Source: Photobacterium sp. SKA34
GTDB lineage: Bacteria; Pseudomonadota; Gammaproteobacteria; Enterobacterales; Vibrionaceae
Direction of reading: 5' to 3'
Assembly: GCF_000153325.1 (NCBI RefSeq)
Contig: NZ_CH724142.1
Span: 621,184-685,183 of the forward strand
DNA: 64,000 nt
Part shown: piece by piece, positions 17,737 through 27,710 of the stretch
How the letters are laid out: every line of letters starts with the position of its first letter
Numbering within the stretch: the first letter of the stretch is position 1
Program-made: the position numbers and the translations under genes
Notes under the pieces: model-generated
Told to the model about the DNA's origin: nothing
Seen by the model: only the letters and a program-made list of their open reading frames with translations
Databases searched by the model: none

Positions 17737-19046
17737 AAATAACTCGCCGTCAATTTATCCAATCTTCAGCCGCATTATCAGCGACATCAACAATGAGCCT
17801 CTCAGGGATCGCACAGGCAAAAACTCAGCCTCATGATGATTATAAAGCCCTCGTAGTTATCTTTTTATCAGGCGGAAATGATGCTTTTAATATGGTTGTG
17901 CCAGCTGACGGATCTGAATACGAGCAATACATCTCAATTAGGCCGAAACTAGGACTCAAAGAAGATGAGATGTTGCCACTTAACATTAAAACGGACAATC
18001 ATACTCCGCTTGCTCTTCACTCTTCATTAGCAGAACTTGTTCCGCTATTTGATCAGAACCAAGCAACTGTTATCGTCAATAGTGGGCAATTGTTAATGCC
18101 AACAAACCGCTCTTCGATCAAATCTGGTGAGGCGCAGTTACCTTCATTTCTCATGGCGCATAATTTCCAGAGAATGATGTGGCAAACCGGCGCGGAAAAT
18201 ACTCAAAACCCATTAGGCTGGGCCGGGCGTTTATTTGATATTTTAGCCACTAAAAGTGAAATATCCCCCCTATTCGCAATAGATAAGCCGCAACGTTTAA
18301 CAACCGCTAAAGTTCAACAGCAAACCGTTATAAGTCGAAAAGGTGTTGGAGATTATAGTGGCTGGCGTGATGATATTAATGTAGATAGTTATTTCGAACA
18401 CTTTAACCAAGACTATACAAATATATTTTCACAGCATTTCGCAAACACAATGAAATCAAGTGTCAGTGAAAATGAAACACTAAAAGCTATCTTGAATAAT
18501 CATCCAGAACCATCAAGTTACCCAGATACTAAATTAGGTGAAAGACTAAAAATGGTTAGCCGCTTAATTGATGCTCGTTCAGACTTTGGGCATCAACGAC
18601 AAGTATTTTTCGTTAGCCTAGGCGGTTTTGATACCCATTCAAATCAAAAAGAGACTCATAAAGCCTTATTTACTGAACTAAGCCAAGCAATGGCAGCATT
18701 TCAAACCGACATCAATAATAAAAACTTAGCGCCGCAGATAACCACTATGACAATGTCTGATTTTGGTCGTAGAATTCCTGCCAATAGCTCGGGTACAGAT
18801 CATGGCTGGGGCGGACACCAACTTGTATTTGGTGGTGCCATTAAAGGAATGCAGGCATATGGGAAATGGCCAGATCTTAACCCTGGTAGTGAAAGAGACT
18901 TCAATAATGGACGTATGATCCCTGAAATCGCCGCCGATCAAGTTAACGCATCAGTATGTCGCTGGATGGGGCTAAATGATAGTCAGCTTTTATCATTATT
19001 CCCAAATTTAGCTAATTTTGAATCACCAATTATTGACTTCATATAA
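17733..19046 (+). CDS. DUF1501 family protein with Tat signal peptide
   Basis: A 437-residue DUF1501 protein, distantly related to the sulfatase/alkaline-phosphatase fold by family knowledge. The N-terminus MKITRRQFIQSSAALSA carries a twin-arginine motif (RRQFI) followed by a hydrophobic stretch and an AQA-like cleavage site near residue 30, so it should be exported folded to the periplasm. Family blocks include VVIFLSGGNDAFNMVVP, FVSLGGFDTHSNQ and TMSDFGRR followed by GTDHGWGGHQLVFGG, whose Asp and His residues look like metal ligands. It overlaps the DUF1800 gene by four bases and is followed by a terminator, making a two-gene operon. The activity is unknown. Confidence 0.92.
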   Translation: MKITRRQFIQSSAALSATSTMSLSGIAQAKTQPHDDYKALVVIFLSGGNDAFNMVVPADGSEYEQYISIRPKLGLKEDEMLPLNIKTDNHTPLALHSSLAELVPLFDQNQATVIVNSGQLLMPTNRSSIKSGEAQLPSFLMAHNFQRMMWQTGAENTQNPLGWAGRLFDILATKSEISPLFAIDKPQRLTTAKVQQQTVISRKGVGDYSGWRDDINVDSYFEHFNQDYTNIFSQHFANTMKSSVSENETLKAILNNHPEPSSYPDTKLGERLKMVSRLIDARSDFGHQRQVFFVSLGGFDTHSNQKETHKALFTELSQAMAAFQTDINNKNLAPQITTMTMSDFGRRIPANSSGTDHGWGGHQLVFGGAIKGMQAYGKWPDLNPGSERDFNNGRMIPEIAADQVNASVCRWMGLNDSQLLSLFPNLANFESPIIDFI

Positions 19047-19052
19047 GTTCCT

Positions 19053-19081
19053 CGCCCAGGCTCAATGAGTTTGGGCGTTTT
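19053..19081 (+). terminator. Terminator after the DUF1800-DUF1501 operon
   Basis: The stem CGCCCA/TGGGCG encloses a 13-base loop with some further pairing, followed by TTTT. Confidence 0.65.
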
Positions 19082-19290
19082 CTTCATCTTTTATAAATAC
19101 TAATTTAATTTGATAAACCCATGTAAATACATGTTGTTTTAAATAGTAATACACCGCCATTTATTGCCAACAAAAGGCTAACGCGTTTTTAAAAATAAAG
19201 AGTTAAGTAACATATAATAAAGCTGCATTTATGGCTTTTATATAACCCTAAATACAGCTTTTAATTTGATTTAAAGTACAAGACTAGCTG

Positions 19291-20322
19291 TTATTCCCAA
19301 TCAAGAATAACCTTACCTGATTGACCAGAGCGCATGACATCAAAGCCCTCTTGGAAATCATCGATCTTGTAATGGTGAGTAATAATTGGTGATAGATCTA
19401 AACCTGATTGAATCAAGGTTGCCATCTTGTACCATGTTTCAAACATTTCACGGCCATAGATACCTTTGATGATCAAACCTTTGAAGATCACTTGGTTCCA
19501 ATCGATTGCCATGTCTGATGGTGGAATACCTAGCAGTGCAATTTTACCGCCGTGGTTCATGCTTGATAGCATGCTGTTAAATGCCGCAGGATTACCCGAC
19601 ATTTCCATGCCCACGTCAAAGCCTTCTTTCATGCCAAGCTCTGCCATCACATCCGTCAGGCTTTCTTTAGCAACGTTAATCGCACGGGTCACGCCCATTT
19701 CGCGTGCAAGATCTAAACGGTATTCGTTCACATCAGTGATCACTACGTGACGCGCACCCACGTGTTTTGCTACTGCCGCAGCCATAATGCCAATTGGACC
19801 TGCACCTGTGATCAGCACATCTTCACCCACTAAGTCGAACGACAGCGCGGTGTGAACAGCATTGCCGAACGGGTCGAAAATAGACGCTACATCATCTGAA
19901 ATATCATCAGGAATTTTGAATGCGTTAAATGCAGGGATCACTAAGTATTCCGCAAATGCACCTTCACGGTTTACACCAACACCAATGGTATTTCGGCATA
20001 AGTGGGTACGGCCACCACGACAGTTTCGGCAGTGACCACACGTAATATGGCCTTCACCTGAAACGCGATCGCCAATAGCAAAGCCACGCACTTCCTGACC
20101 CATCCCAACCACTTCACCGACATACTCATGACCAACAACCATAGGTACAGGGATCGTTTTTTGTGACCATTCATCCCAATTGTAGATATGAACATCAGTA
20201 CCACAGATTGCTGTTTTCTTGATGCGGATAAGCAGATCGTTATGACCAACTTCAGGCTTATCTACTTCAGTCATCCAGATGCCTTCTTCAGGCTTTAACT
20301 TAGAAAGAGCTTTGATTTTCAT
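19291..20322 (-). CDS. tdh: L-threonine 3-dehydrogenase
   Basis: Zinc-dependent medium-chain dehydrogenase that oxidises L-threonine to 2-amino-3-oxobutanoate with NAD+, the first step of threonine conversion to glycine. The 343 residues match the usual length. Catalytic zinc ligands are seen in [11 protein letters not shown] and [11 protein letters not shown]. The structural zinc site is the cysteine cluster [15 protein letters not shown], and the NAD-binding glycine motif is [14 protein letters not shown]. It lies downstream of kbl on the same strand, and Kbl consumes its unstable product. A 135-base gap with a strong hairpin separates them, so relative levels may be set by RNA processing or partial termination. 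Confidence 0.97.
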   Translation of the reverse strand: MKIKALSKLKPEEGIWMTEVDKPEVGHNDLLIRIKKTAICGTDVHIYNWDEWSQKTIPVPMVVGHEYVGEVVGMGQEVRGFAIGDRVSGEGHITCGHCRNCRGGRTHLCRNTIGVGVNREGAFAEYLVIPAFNAFKIPDDISDDVASIFDPFGNAVHTALSFDLVGEDVLITGAGPIGIMAAAVAKHVGARHVVITDVNEYRLDLAREMGVTRAINVAKESLTDVMAELGMKEGFDVGMEMSGNPAAFNSMLSSMNHGGKIALLGIPPSDMAIDWNQVIFKGLIIKGIYGREMFETWYKMATLIQSGLDLSPIITHHYKIDDFQEGFDVMRSGQSGKVILDWE

Positions 20323-20372
20323 TATATTATTCGCTTATTTCTTTAGGATACAACATGCTTTTCAGCATCCAT

Positions 20373-20418
20373 CTACTACTGCATGTTATTGAAACTTTGC
20401 CTTACCATGCAGCAGTAG
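20373..20418 (-). other. Intercistronic hairpin between kbl and tdh
   Basis: The arms 20373-20385 (CTACTACTGCATG) and 20406-20418 pair over 13 bases with one G-T or mismatch position around a 20-base loop. No T tract follows, so it is more likely a stability or processing element than a full terminator. Confidence 0.5.
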
Positions 20419-20457
20419 CAATATGTTTTTGTCACATTGAATAACGTGATTCTTTAA

Positions 20458-21651
20458 TTAGATAATGCCCATCTCTTTACCTACTTCGATAAAGGCATCA
20501 ATCGCTTTATCCAGTTGTTCTGGTGTATGTGCTGCTGACATTTGCGTACGAATACGTGCTTTGCCTTTTGGTACAACAGGGAATGAAAAACCAACCACGT
20601 AAATACCTTTTTCTAGGGCATGCTCGGCAAACTCTGCCGCAATTTTTGCATCACCTAACATGATAGGAATGATCGCGTGATCAGCCCCTGCCATCGTAAA
20701 GCCAGCTTCTGTCATGCTAGTACGGAAATGCGTCGAGTTACTCCATAAACGATCGCGAAGTTCGCCGCTTTCCGCTAATAAATCAATAACGCGATTTGAA
20801 GCAGAAACAATTGCAGGCGCTACTGAGTTAGAGAACAGGTATGGACGTGAACGTTGACGTAACCAGTCAATCACTTCTTTCTTACCTGCAGTATAACCGC
20901 CTGATGCACCACCCATCGCTTTACCTAATGTGCCGGTAATAATGTCGATACGATCCATAACGTTATGGTATTCATGCGTACCACGACCATTTGCGCCCAT
21001 AAAGCCAACAGCGTGAGAGTCATCAACCATCACAAGTGCGCCGTATTTTTCAGCTAAATCACAGATAGCAGGTAGGTTCGCGACGACACCGTCCATTGAG
21101 AAAACGCCATCAGTCACGATTAATGTATTACGCGCACCTGCTTCTTTTGCTGCAATTAATTGTTGCTCTAATTCTGCCATATCATTGTTGGCATAACGGA
21201 AACGCTTCGCTTTACATAAACGTACACCGTCGATAATTGACGCGTGGTTTAATGCATCAGAAATAATCGCATCTTCTGCACCTAAAATCGTTTCAAATAA
21301 GCCCGTATTTGCATCAAAACATGAGGTATAAAGAATCGTATCTTCCATACCTAGGAAATCAGACAGCTTACGCTCTAACTCTTTATGCGCATCTTGTGTA
21401 CCACAAATGAAACGTACAGACGCCATGCCAAAACCGTGCTCATCCATTCCCTCTTTAGCAGCTTTAATCAACTCAGGGTGGTTGGCTAAACCAAGGTAAT
21501 TGTTGGCACAGAAATTTAAGACTTCTTGACCCGATTGGATATATACCGCTGCTTTTTGCGGTGATGTGATCACACGCTCAGATTTGTATAACCCTTCACT
21601 TTTTACATCTTCAATTTGTTTTTGGATTTGGGTATAGAATGCAGAAGTCAT
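20458..21651 (-). CDS. kbl: 2-amino-3-ketobutyrate CoA ligase (glycine C-acetyltransferase)
   Basis: PLP-dependent alpha-oxoamine synthase that cleaves 2-amino-3-oxobutanoate with CoA to glycine and acetyl-CoA, completing the pathway begun by Tdh. The protein is 397 residues, the standard size. Key blocks are [40 protein letters not shown], the aspartate and histidine in [11 protein letters not shown], and the PLP lysine in [15 protein letters not shown]. The start at 21651 is chosen because AGGGAAATC precedes it and the family begins [10 protein letters not shown]; an upstream in-frame ATG at 21732 has no support. It is the first gene of kbl-tdh. The divergent LysR-type gene upstream could have been its regulator. 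Confidence 0.97.
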   Translation of the reverse strand: MTSAFYTQIQKQIEDVKSEGLYKSERVITSPQKAAVYIQSGQEVLNFCANNYLGLANHPELIKAAKEGMDEHGFGMASVRFICGTQDAHKELERKLSDFLGMEDTILYTSCFDANTGLFETILGAEDAIISDALNHASIIDGVRLCKAKRFRYANNDMAELEQQLIAAKEAGARNTLIVTDGVFSMDGVVANLPAICDLAEKYGALVMVDDSHAVGFMGANGRGTHEYHNVMDRIDIITGTLGKAMGGASGGYTAGKKEVIDWLRQRSRPYLFSNSVAPAIVSASNRVIDLLAESGELRDRLWSNSTHFRTSMTEAGFTMAGADHAIIPIMLGDAKIAAEFAEHALEKGIYVVGFSFPVVPKGKARIRTQMSAAHTPEQLDKAIDAFIEVGKEMGII

Positions 21652-21916
21652 GATTTCCCTCACAGTATTATTATGGTTAATGTTGGTTAGCATAAATGAG
21701 CTAACAACATTCTTATTACATGATATAAACAACTATCATAGCGATTATGTCCGAATAAAAATCGTAGCCATGCTTTGTTTTACACTATTTGTATTCCTAA
21801 ATCTTAATTAATCCAATACAGATAACTACAAGCTAATATTGCCATTCTAAATCATGCTAAAAACAACTATTATCCCCTGCGATGGAAAATGATTAATGAA
21901 CTGTAGGCACAAATAA

Positions 21917-22828
21917 ATGGATACACATAAACTCATCGCACTAATGCCAGATTTAGCCACCTTCATCGTTATTGTAGATGAGGGCAGTTATACTGCGGCT
22001 TCACGCAAATTAGGTGTTACGCCATCCGCTCTCAGTAAACAAATCGCACGGTTAGAAAAAGCCTTATCAGTAAAGCTATTAGAACGTACAACACGTAAAT
22101 TAATGATAAGTGAATCGGGTAATCGTATTTACAAACAATGCACCCAGATGATTGATGCGGCTAAACAAGCAATTGAAATTTCAAGTTCTGAGCATACTGT
22201 GCCCTCAGGGACTGTCACAATTGCAGCACCAAAAGCCTTTATGAATATTCTTCTTCAACCTTTAGTTAAACCTTTCTTAACACAATATCCTGAAGTAAAT
22301 TTAAAATTAAAAGCCTGTGATGGTGACATTGATATTATCGCCGAAGGCATTGATGTGGTATTTCGTTTAACATAAAGACCCTCTGAAGGCTTAGTGCTAA
22401 AGAAAATTGGCAAAGTAAACCTGACTTTGTGTGCCAGCCCTAACTATATTGCCAAGCGTGGGATGCCAATACATCCCCGCGATTTGAAACTCCACGACTG
22501 TTTATATCTCGCTGAGACTAATATCGATCACATATGGGATTTTGATAAGAACGGGGAACAAATAACCGTTGCAGTTTCTGGTCGTTATGCCGTCAATCAC
22601 TCACAAATGCGATTAAACGGCGTAAAAGATGATTTGGGCATTGGGATATTTCCTGACTTTGTAATCAAACACGATCTTGTTGCTGGCAAGGTGATCAAAG
22701 TGTTACCAGATTGGACTATTCGAGGCAATTATCACGGTGATATTGCACTGCAATACGCACAAAGTAAGTTTATGCCAGCAAGGATTCGTGCAGTCATTGA
22801 CTATTTTACGGCTCATTTGACTCTTTAA
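21917..22828 (+). pseudogene. LysR-family regulator with one in-frame stop
   Basis: A LysR-type transcriptional regulator of about 303 codons, divergent from kbl. The N-terminal winged HTH (about residues 12-70) is intact: SYTAASRKLGVTPSALSKQIARLE and ERTTRKLMISESG. The effector domain begins normally, then codon 153 is TAA (22373-22375), and the same frame continues into a typical remainder (RPSEGLVLKKIGKVNLTLCAS and onward) to 22828. A single C-to-T change from CAA would explain it, since this position commonly holds Gln or Asp before the PSEGL block. A truncated DNA-binding protein might still be made. Its targets are unknown. Confidence 0.75.
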
Positions 22829-23015
22829 TGAAAATTGAAGTTGAGTAATTTGCTCAATCTCTCCTTTTTAACGCTAGAGTCATTATTTTAATAACAATTC
22901 ATCGATTATTTTTTCGTGATGGTTGATACTCTAACAACACTAAGTAATTATAAATAAAAGCATTTTTATACAACTAGACGTTAAAAAATGCACTAATACA
23001 TCAAGGATAGAGCAT

Positions 23016-23303
23016 ATGAATGCTAAAATTATCGAAAACCACGATGAGTTGATGTACTGGATGAATTTAGTTGAAAAAGAGTATGGACACTCAATTTTGA
23101 CTAATACTTCTATTCATTTTGTATCTGGTACATATGAAGATGGTACCACAGGCCACGCGATTGAAATCACTAATGATCAAGAAGAGCTTATTGCACGCTC
23201 TCCAGTTAGCCTAGAATTAATGAATTTTGCTAATAAAATGCAGTCTGTAGTTTCGAATCAAGGCCTACAAAGTTTAAAAGGCAATACGACTCGATTACAT
23301 TAA
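23016..23303 (+). CDS. Small protein of unknown function
   Basis: A 95-residue soluble acidic protein I do not recognise. It has no signal peptide or membrane helix. An N-terminal helical segment (HDELMYWMNLVEKEYG) precedes what looks like beta strands (SIHFVSGTYEDGTTGHAIEI) and a second helical part. AAGGATAGAGCAT before the ATG is a good ribosome site and a strong terminator follows, which supports a real gene. It is monocistronic, between the broken LysR gene and the ABC exporter. Confidence 0.75.
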   Translation: MNAKIIENHDELMYWMNLVEKEYGHSILTNTSIHFVSGTYEDGTTGHAIEITNDQEELIARSPVSLELMNFANKMQSVVSNQGLQSLKGNTTRLH

Positions 23304-23337
23304 TAATAAATTCATATTATCTTTTCTAATGAATTAT

Positions 23338-23366
23338 AAAAAGCCACTAACCCAGTGGCTTTTTTG
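23338..23366 (+). terminator. Intrinsic terminator after the small unknown gene
   Basis: The perfect stem AAAAAGCCACT/AGTGGCTTTTT has the loop AACCC and a T run. Confidence 0.9.
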
Positions 23367-23469
23367 TTAGATGTAAAGCATGATTCAATCACCAATAAAA
23401 AGTGATTACGATCTTTCAATAAGAAAAGTAAGTATTAAGCCATTTATAACGAGGTTTCTTTCCCACACA

Positions 23470-25230
23470 ATGAGTAATAATAACAACAAAAGGCTCAGTA
23501 TCCTTTTAAAGCTTAACACCTACATTACGCCTTATAAGTGGCGTGTGGTAGCTGCTTTAGCTGCGCTTCTCACCACAGCAAGTCTTACACTTTCAATTGG
23601 TTATGGGGTTCGTATTTTGATTGATCAGGGTTTTGCCCAACAATCACTAACCGACCTTCGCCATGCCATTCAATTTATTATTGGCGTGACTATCTGTATC
23701 GCAATTGGCACATATTTCCGTTTTTATCTCGTTTCTTCCGTTGGTGAGAGAGTGAGTGCTGATATCCGTCTCGCCGTATTTAACCATGTGATCTCACTAC
23801 ACCCTAGTTATTTTGAAACCAACAGTAGTGGCGATATTATGTCACGACTAACGACTGATACCGCTTTATTGCAAAGTATTATTGGTTCCTCATTTTCAAT
23901 GGCCATGCGCAGTGCATTATTATGTTTAGGCGCCATAATCATGTTGTTTGCGACCAACTTTAAACTCACATTTATCGTTCTTGCTTCCGTCCCTTTTGTA
24001 TTAATACCTATCTTATTTTTCGGACGACGTGTTCGCGCATTATCAAGAAAAAGCCAAGATACTATGGCTGATATTGGCAGTTATGCTGGAGAAGCCATTG
24101 AGCATATTAAAACAGTACAAAGTTTTAGTGCTGAGCAACATGAAAAGCAAGCTTTTGCAGATGAAGTAGAAAAAGCCTATGACGTGGGGCGACAACGAGT
24201 AAAACAACGCGCTATTTTAATAGCTGTTGTAATTGCCATCGTTTTTAGTGCAATTGCAGGCATGTTGTATGTAGGCGGCAGTGATGTGATAAATGGTGAA
24301 ATGTCAGCTGGTGATTTAGGTGCTTTCGTTTTTTACGCCATCATGGTTGCATCTTCAATGGCAAATATTTCAGAAGTGCTTGGTGAGTTACAAAGAGCAG
24401 CAGGCGCGACTGAAAGACTCATAGAGATCCTTCAAGTAAAAAGTGATATTTGTACGCCAGATGATCACGAATCAATTGACTGTTCTCACCCATCAGACAT
24501 TCGTTTTAACAATGTGAGCTTTCACTACCCTTCTCGCTTAAATCATCCTGCTATCAATCAATTAAACTTAGTTGCTGAACAAGGTAAAGTTTTAGCTCTT
24601 GTAGGGCCTTCAGGTGCCGGTAAAACAACACTTTTTGAATTACTTCAACGCTTTTACGATCCACAACAAGGTCAAGTTTTAGTTGGTAACAAAGATATTC
24701 GCCAATTTGCTCCAAATGAACTTCGTCAACACATGGCACTCGTTCCGCAGCAACCTGCATTATTCAGTAATGATGTATTCTATAACATTCGTTACGGCAA
24801 CCCAGATGCAACAGATGAAGAAGTAATTGATGCGGCAAAAAAAGCTCATGCCCATGAGTTTATTGAAAAACTACCTAATGGTTATCATAGCTTTTTAGGC
24901 GAGCGAGGCGTGCGTTTATCTGGCGGTCAGAAACAAAGAATTGCGATTGCACGAGCGATCCTTAAAAACCCTAAAATTCTTCTACTTGATGAAGCAACCA
25001 GTGCGCTAGATAGTGAGAGCGAACACTATGTACAGCAAGCACTTGAAGAACTTATGAAAGATCGTACTACATTAATCATTGCTCACCGACTATCAACGAT
25101 ACAGCACGCAGATAAAATCGCTGTATTAGAGGGTGGAGAACTTATTGATGAAGGCGATCATGAATCATTACTTAAAAGCTGCGAACTTTACCAGCGCTTA
25201 GTTCATCTTCAGTTCAAGCATTTAGAGTAA
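23470..25230 (+). CDS. ABC exporter, fused membrane and ATPase domains (MsbA/LmrA type)
   Basis: A half-size ABC exporter of about 586 residues that should work as a dimer to move lipids, drugs or other hydrophobic compounds outward. Six membrane helices fill the first 300 residues (for example ALAALLTTASLTLSIGYGV and the GAIIMLFATNFKLTFIVL region). The ATPase has Walker A GPSGAGKTT, signature LSGGQKQR, LLLDEATSALD and the switch histidine in IIAHRLSTIQ. I chose 23470 because the encoded start fits the family length. An upstream ATG at 23380 lies only 13 bases beyond a terminator and would add 30 unlikely residues, but neither start has a good ribosome site. The gene is single, with a terminator behind it. 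The cargo is not known. Confidence 0.88.
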   Translation: MSNNNNKRLSILLKLNTYITPYKWRVVAALAALLTTASLTLSIGYGVRILIDQGFAQQSLTDLRHAIQFIIGVTICIAIGTYFRFYLVSSVGERVSADIRLAVFNHVISLHPSYFETNSSGDIMSRLTTDTALLQSIIGSSFSMAMRSALLCLGAIIMLFATNFKLTFIVLASVPFVLIPILFFGRRVRALSRKSQDTMADIGSYAGEAIEHIKTVQSFSAEQHEKQAFADEVEKAYDVGRQRVKQRAILIAVVIAIVFSAIAGMLYVGGSDVINGEMSAGDLGAFVFYAIMVASSMANISEVLGELQRAAGATERLIEILQVKSDICTPDDHESIDCSHPSDIRFNNVSFHYPSRLNHPAINQLNLVAEQGKVLALVGPSGAGKTTLFELLQRFYDPQQGQVLVGNKDIRQFAPNELRQHMALVPQQPALFSNDVFYNIRYGNPDATDEEVIDAAKKAHAHEFIEKLPNGYHSFLGERGVRLSGGQKQRIAIARAILKNPKILLLDEATSALDSESEHYVQQALEELMKDRTTLIIAHRLSTIQHADKIAVLEGGELIDEGDHESLLKSCELYQRLVHLQFKHLE

Positions 25231-25272
25231 AACAATCTCGATTAGTAAATATTCACTCGTAATAACTTAAAT

Positions 25273-25298
25273 AGCCGACACTCCGTCGGCTGTTTTTT
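25273..25298 (+). terminator. Intrinsic terminator after the ABC exporter
   Basis: The stem AGCCGAC/GTCGGCT with loop ACTCC is followed by GTTTTTT. Confidence 0.88.
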
Positions 25299-25446
25299 AC
25301 ATCAATTTAAGACACTTTTGATTATTCATCTGTGCATTGGCTTCATTTTTAAAATATAAGCCAATCACTTCGTTAAAATCTATTTGATTATGAAACAGTA
25401 AGCTCTAAAGTATGGCTACAGCTTTGTAATGTGTATGGAATTTGTG

Positions 25447-26562
25447 ATGGAAAAATATATTGGCCTAATGTCTGGCACTAGCATGGATGGCGTAGATGCC
25501 GTTCTGGTTGAAATGAATGATGACAATATTAAGCTATTAGGTAATCATGACTACCCTATGCCAAGTGATTTAAAACAAGCCCTCTTGGATGTTTGTATCG
25601 GTCAAAGCACAAACCTTCAACAAATTGGCGAGCTTGATCATCGCTTGGGTCAGCTCTTTGCCGATGCCGTTAATGCCTTACTAGAAAAAACACAAACACC
25701 TGCCAGTGCAATTAAAGCCGTAGCCAGTCACGGTCAAACCGTTTTTCATGCTCCAGATTCACCCTATCCTTTTACCATGCAATTAGGTGACGCCAATATC
25801 ATTGCCGCTAAAACAGGTATTACCACCGTGGCTGATTTTCGCCGTAAAGACATGGCATTTGGCGGTCAAGGCGCGCCATTAGTGCCTGCATTCCACCAGC
25901 AACTGTTTAGCGATAAAAACATTAATCGTGTCATTTTAAACATTGGCGGTATTTCTAATATAACCGTTCTGACACCGAATAAACCTGTGATAGGTTTTGA
26001 TACCGGTGTAGGCAACATGTTAATGGATGCATGGATCAATCTGCATCTTCAACAAAGCTATGATAAAAATGCACAATGGGCATTATCAGGTACCGTAAAT
26101 ATAGAGCTATTAGCTAACCTACTCAGCGAACCTTACCTATCATTATCTGCACCGAAAAGTACCGGACGAGAATTGTTTAACTTGCCTTGGTTAGAGCAAC
26201 ATTTAGCAGGTTTAACCATTAAGCCTGAAGATGTACAAGCAACCTTAGCGGAATACACAGCAGTAACCATTGCCAACGATGTAAGACAAACAGCGCAAGA
26301 TACACCCGATAACATGCCTAATGAGTTATTAGTGTGTGGTGGCGGAGCCCATAACCCATTAATAATGCGTCGTTTAACACAGCTGCTAACTGATTGGACA
26401 GTGACGACCACCAATGAGCGTGGTGTCGATAGCGATAACATGGAAGCAATGGCATTTGCATGGCTTGGTTATCGTACACTCCATGGTTTATCCGGTAATT
26501 TACCCGAAGTGACTGGCGCATCGCAATTAACCACATTAGGTGCGATTTACCCTGCACAGTGA
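25447..26562 (+). CDS. anmK: Anhydro-N-acetylmuramic acid kinase
   Basis: Peptidoglycan-recycling enzyme that opens and phosphorylates 1,6-anhydro-MurNAc with ATP to give MurNAc-6-phosphate in the cytoplasm. The 371-residue protein shows the ASKHA-fold signature: phosphate loop YIGLMSGTSMDGVDAV at the start, catalytic aspartate in TVADFRRKDMAFGGQGAPLVP, NIGGISNITVL, FDTGVGNMLMD and the adenosine-binding CGGGAHNPLIM. The start at 25447 matches the family N-terminus; the in-frame ATG at 25429 is less likely. The LD-carboxypeptidase gene follows after a terminator, so the two recycling genes are adjacent but probably separately transcribed. Confidence 0.95.
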   Translation: MEKYIGLMSGTSMDGVDAVLVEMNDDNIKLLGNHDYPMPSDLKQALLDVCIGQSTNLQQIGELDHRLGQLFADAVNALLEKTQTPASAIKAVASHGQTVFHAPDSPYPFTMQLGDANIIAAKTGITTVADFRRKDMAFGGQGAPLVPAFHQQLFSDKNINRVILNIGGISNITVLTPNKPVIGFDTGVGNMLMDAWINLHLQQSYDKNAQWALSGTVNIELLANLLSEPYLSLSAPKSTGRELFNLPWLEQHLAGLTIKPEDVQATLAEYTAVTIANDVRQTAQDTPDNMPNELLVCGGGAHNPLIMRRLTQLLTDWTVTTTNERGVDSDNMEAMAFAWLGYRTLHGLSGNLPEVTGASQLTTLGAIYPAQ

Positions 26563-26620
26563 TTTATGACGCTGACCTAAAATAACGAAGAAACAATCTG
26601 TTATACTCATTGCCATCATT

Positions 26621-26646
26621 AAAAACCACTCTTTTCAGTGGTTTTT
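26621..26646 (+). terminator. Intrinsic terminator after anmK
   Basis: The perfect 10-bp stem AAAAACCACT/AGTGGTTTTT has the loop CTTTTC. Confidence 0.85.
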
Positions 26647-26681
26647 AACATGGCACACGCTCAATTGAAGACAGATCTAAT

Positions 26682-27650
26682 ATGAATACAATGAACAATA
26701 ATGCGTTAGATTCCGATCATATTTGCGCAAAAGATTTGAACCAAATCGCCCTAATTTCATGTTCAACTCAATATGATGAACAAAGCGTCAACAACGTGGT
26801 TGATACTTTTATTGCCCAGGGCTACATGGTTACCACCAAATATTTAAACCAAGTGATTTCCGACATCGGTTATGTGAATACAGATCAAGAACGAGCAAAT
26901 AACCTTATTGCCGCTTTACTGGATCCAACGATTGATGTTCTATGGTTCTTCCGTGGTGGTGGTGGCGCATTAAACCTCTTGCCCTTTTTACACGCTTACA
27001 AAACACAGTTGCTGGAAATAAAACCAAAAATGATTGTTGGTTTTAGCGATGTTACGGCTATCCATAGTTTTATTAATAACGAATTAGGCTGGCAATCGGT
27101 ACATGCTGTTAACGCTTCAACCAATCAAGCGACCAACGGCGGTAATGAACAACCTATTCCTGATTTAAAAACCTTAATAAATGACGGTGTGAGCTACAAC
27201 AACGTATTGCCTCTCAATGATTTAGCTAAGAGCGCATCTGTATCGGGTCAGCTTATCGGTGGCAATCACACATTAGTTTCAGCTACCTTTGGCACACATT
27301 ACCAACCTGATTTTTCAAATAAAGTCTTATTGTTGGAAGATATTGGCGTCACTTACCGCCAACTTGATCGCTATCTTCAGCAATTACTGTTCTTAAAAGA
27401 CTTTGACGTTAATGCGATTGTGTTTGGACAGTACTACAACATGGATCCTAACGATCAAGACCGTCTAATGTATAAACATGTGCTTGAACAATTTGCTAAA
27501 CAACTTGGCAAACCCGTGTATTACTTCCCTTTTATCGGTCACGGTAAATATAACCAACCAGTTATTTTTGGTCGTCAAGTTTCGTTACAGCGTCACGAAT
27601 TGAACGAACATGGTATGCCATCTGATTACTGTAATTTGACGCAAAATTAA
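26682..27650 (+). CDS. Peptidase S66 family LD-carboxypeptidase (LdcA/MccF-like)
   Basis: A serine peptidase of family S66, whose members trim the terminal D-Ala from muropeptide tetrapeptides (LdcA) or hydrolyse microcin C (MccF). The 322-residue protein has the FRGGGGALNLLP turn, the nucleophile serine in VGFSDVTAIH, GGNHTLVSATFGT, the catalytic glutamate in LLEDIGVTYRQLDRYL and the histidine in IGHGKYNQPVIFG. No signal peptide is seen, so it acts in the cytoplasm. Its position after anmK favours the LdcA role in peptidoglycan recycling. An ATG at 26691 is an alternative start. A strong terminator shared with def follows. Confidence 0.88.
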   Translation: MNTMNNNALDSDHICAKDLNQIALISCSTQYDEQSVNNVVDTFIAQGYMVTTKYLNQVISDIGYVNTDQERANNLIAALLDPTIDVLWFFRGGGGALNLLPFLHAYKTQLLEIKPKMIVGFSDVTAIHSFINNELGWQSVHAVNASTNQATNGGNEQPIPDLKTLINDGVSYNNVLPLNDLAKSASVSGQLIGGNHTLVSATFGTHYQPDFSNKVLLLEDIGVTYRQLDRYLQQLLFLKDFDVNAIVFGQYYNMDPNDQDRLMYKHVLEQFAKQLGKPVYYFPFIGHGKYNQPVIFGRQVSLQRHELNEHGMPSDYCNLTQN

Positions 27651-27656
27651 GACATA

Positions 27657-27695
27657 AAAAAACGGTGAAAGGCTATCAACCTTTCACCGTTTTTT
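27657..27695. terminator. Bidirectional terminator between convergent S66 peptidase and def
   Basis: A 16-bp perfect stem (arms 27657-27672 and 27680-27695) with a 7-base loop has A and T runs at its ends, so it works on both strands. Confidence 0.92.
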
Positions 27696-27710
27696 CTAAG
27701 CGAGAGTTGA

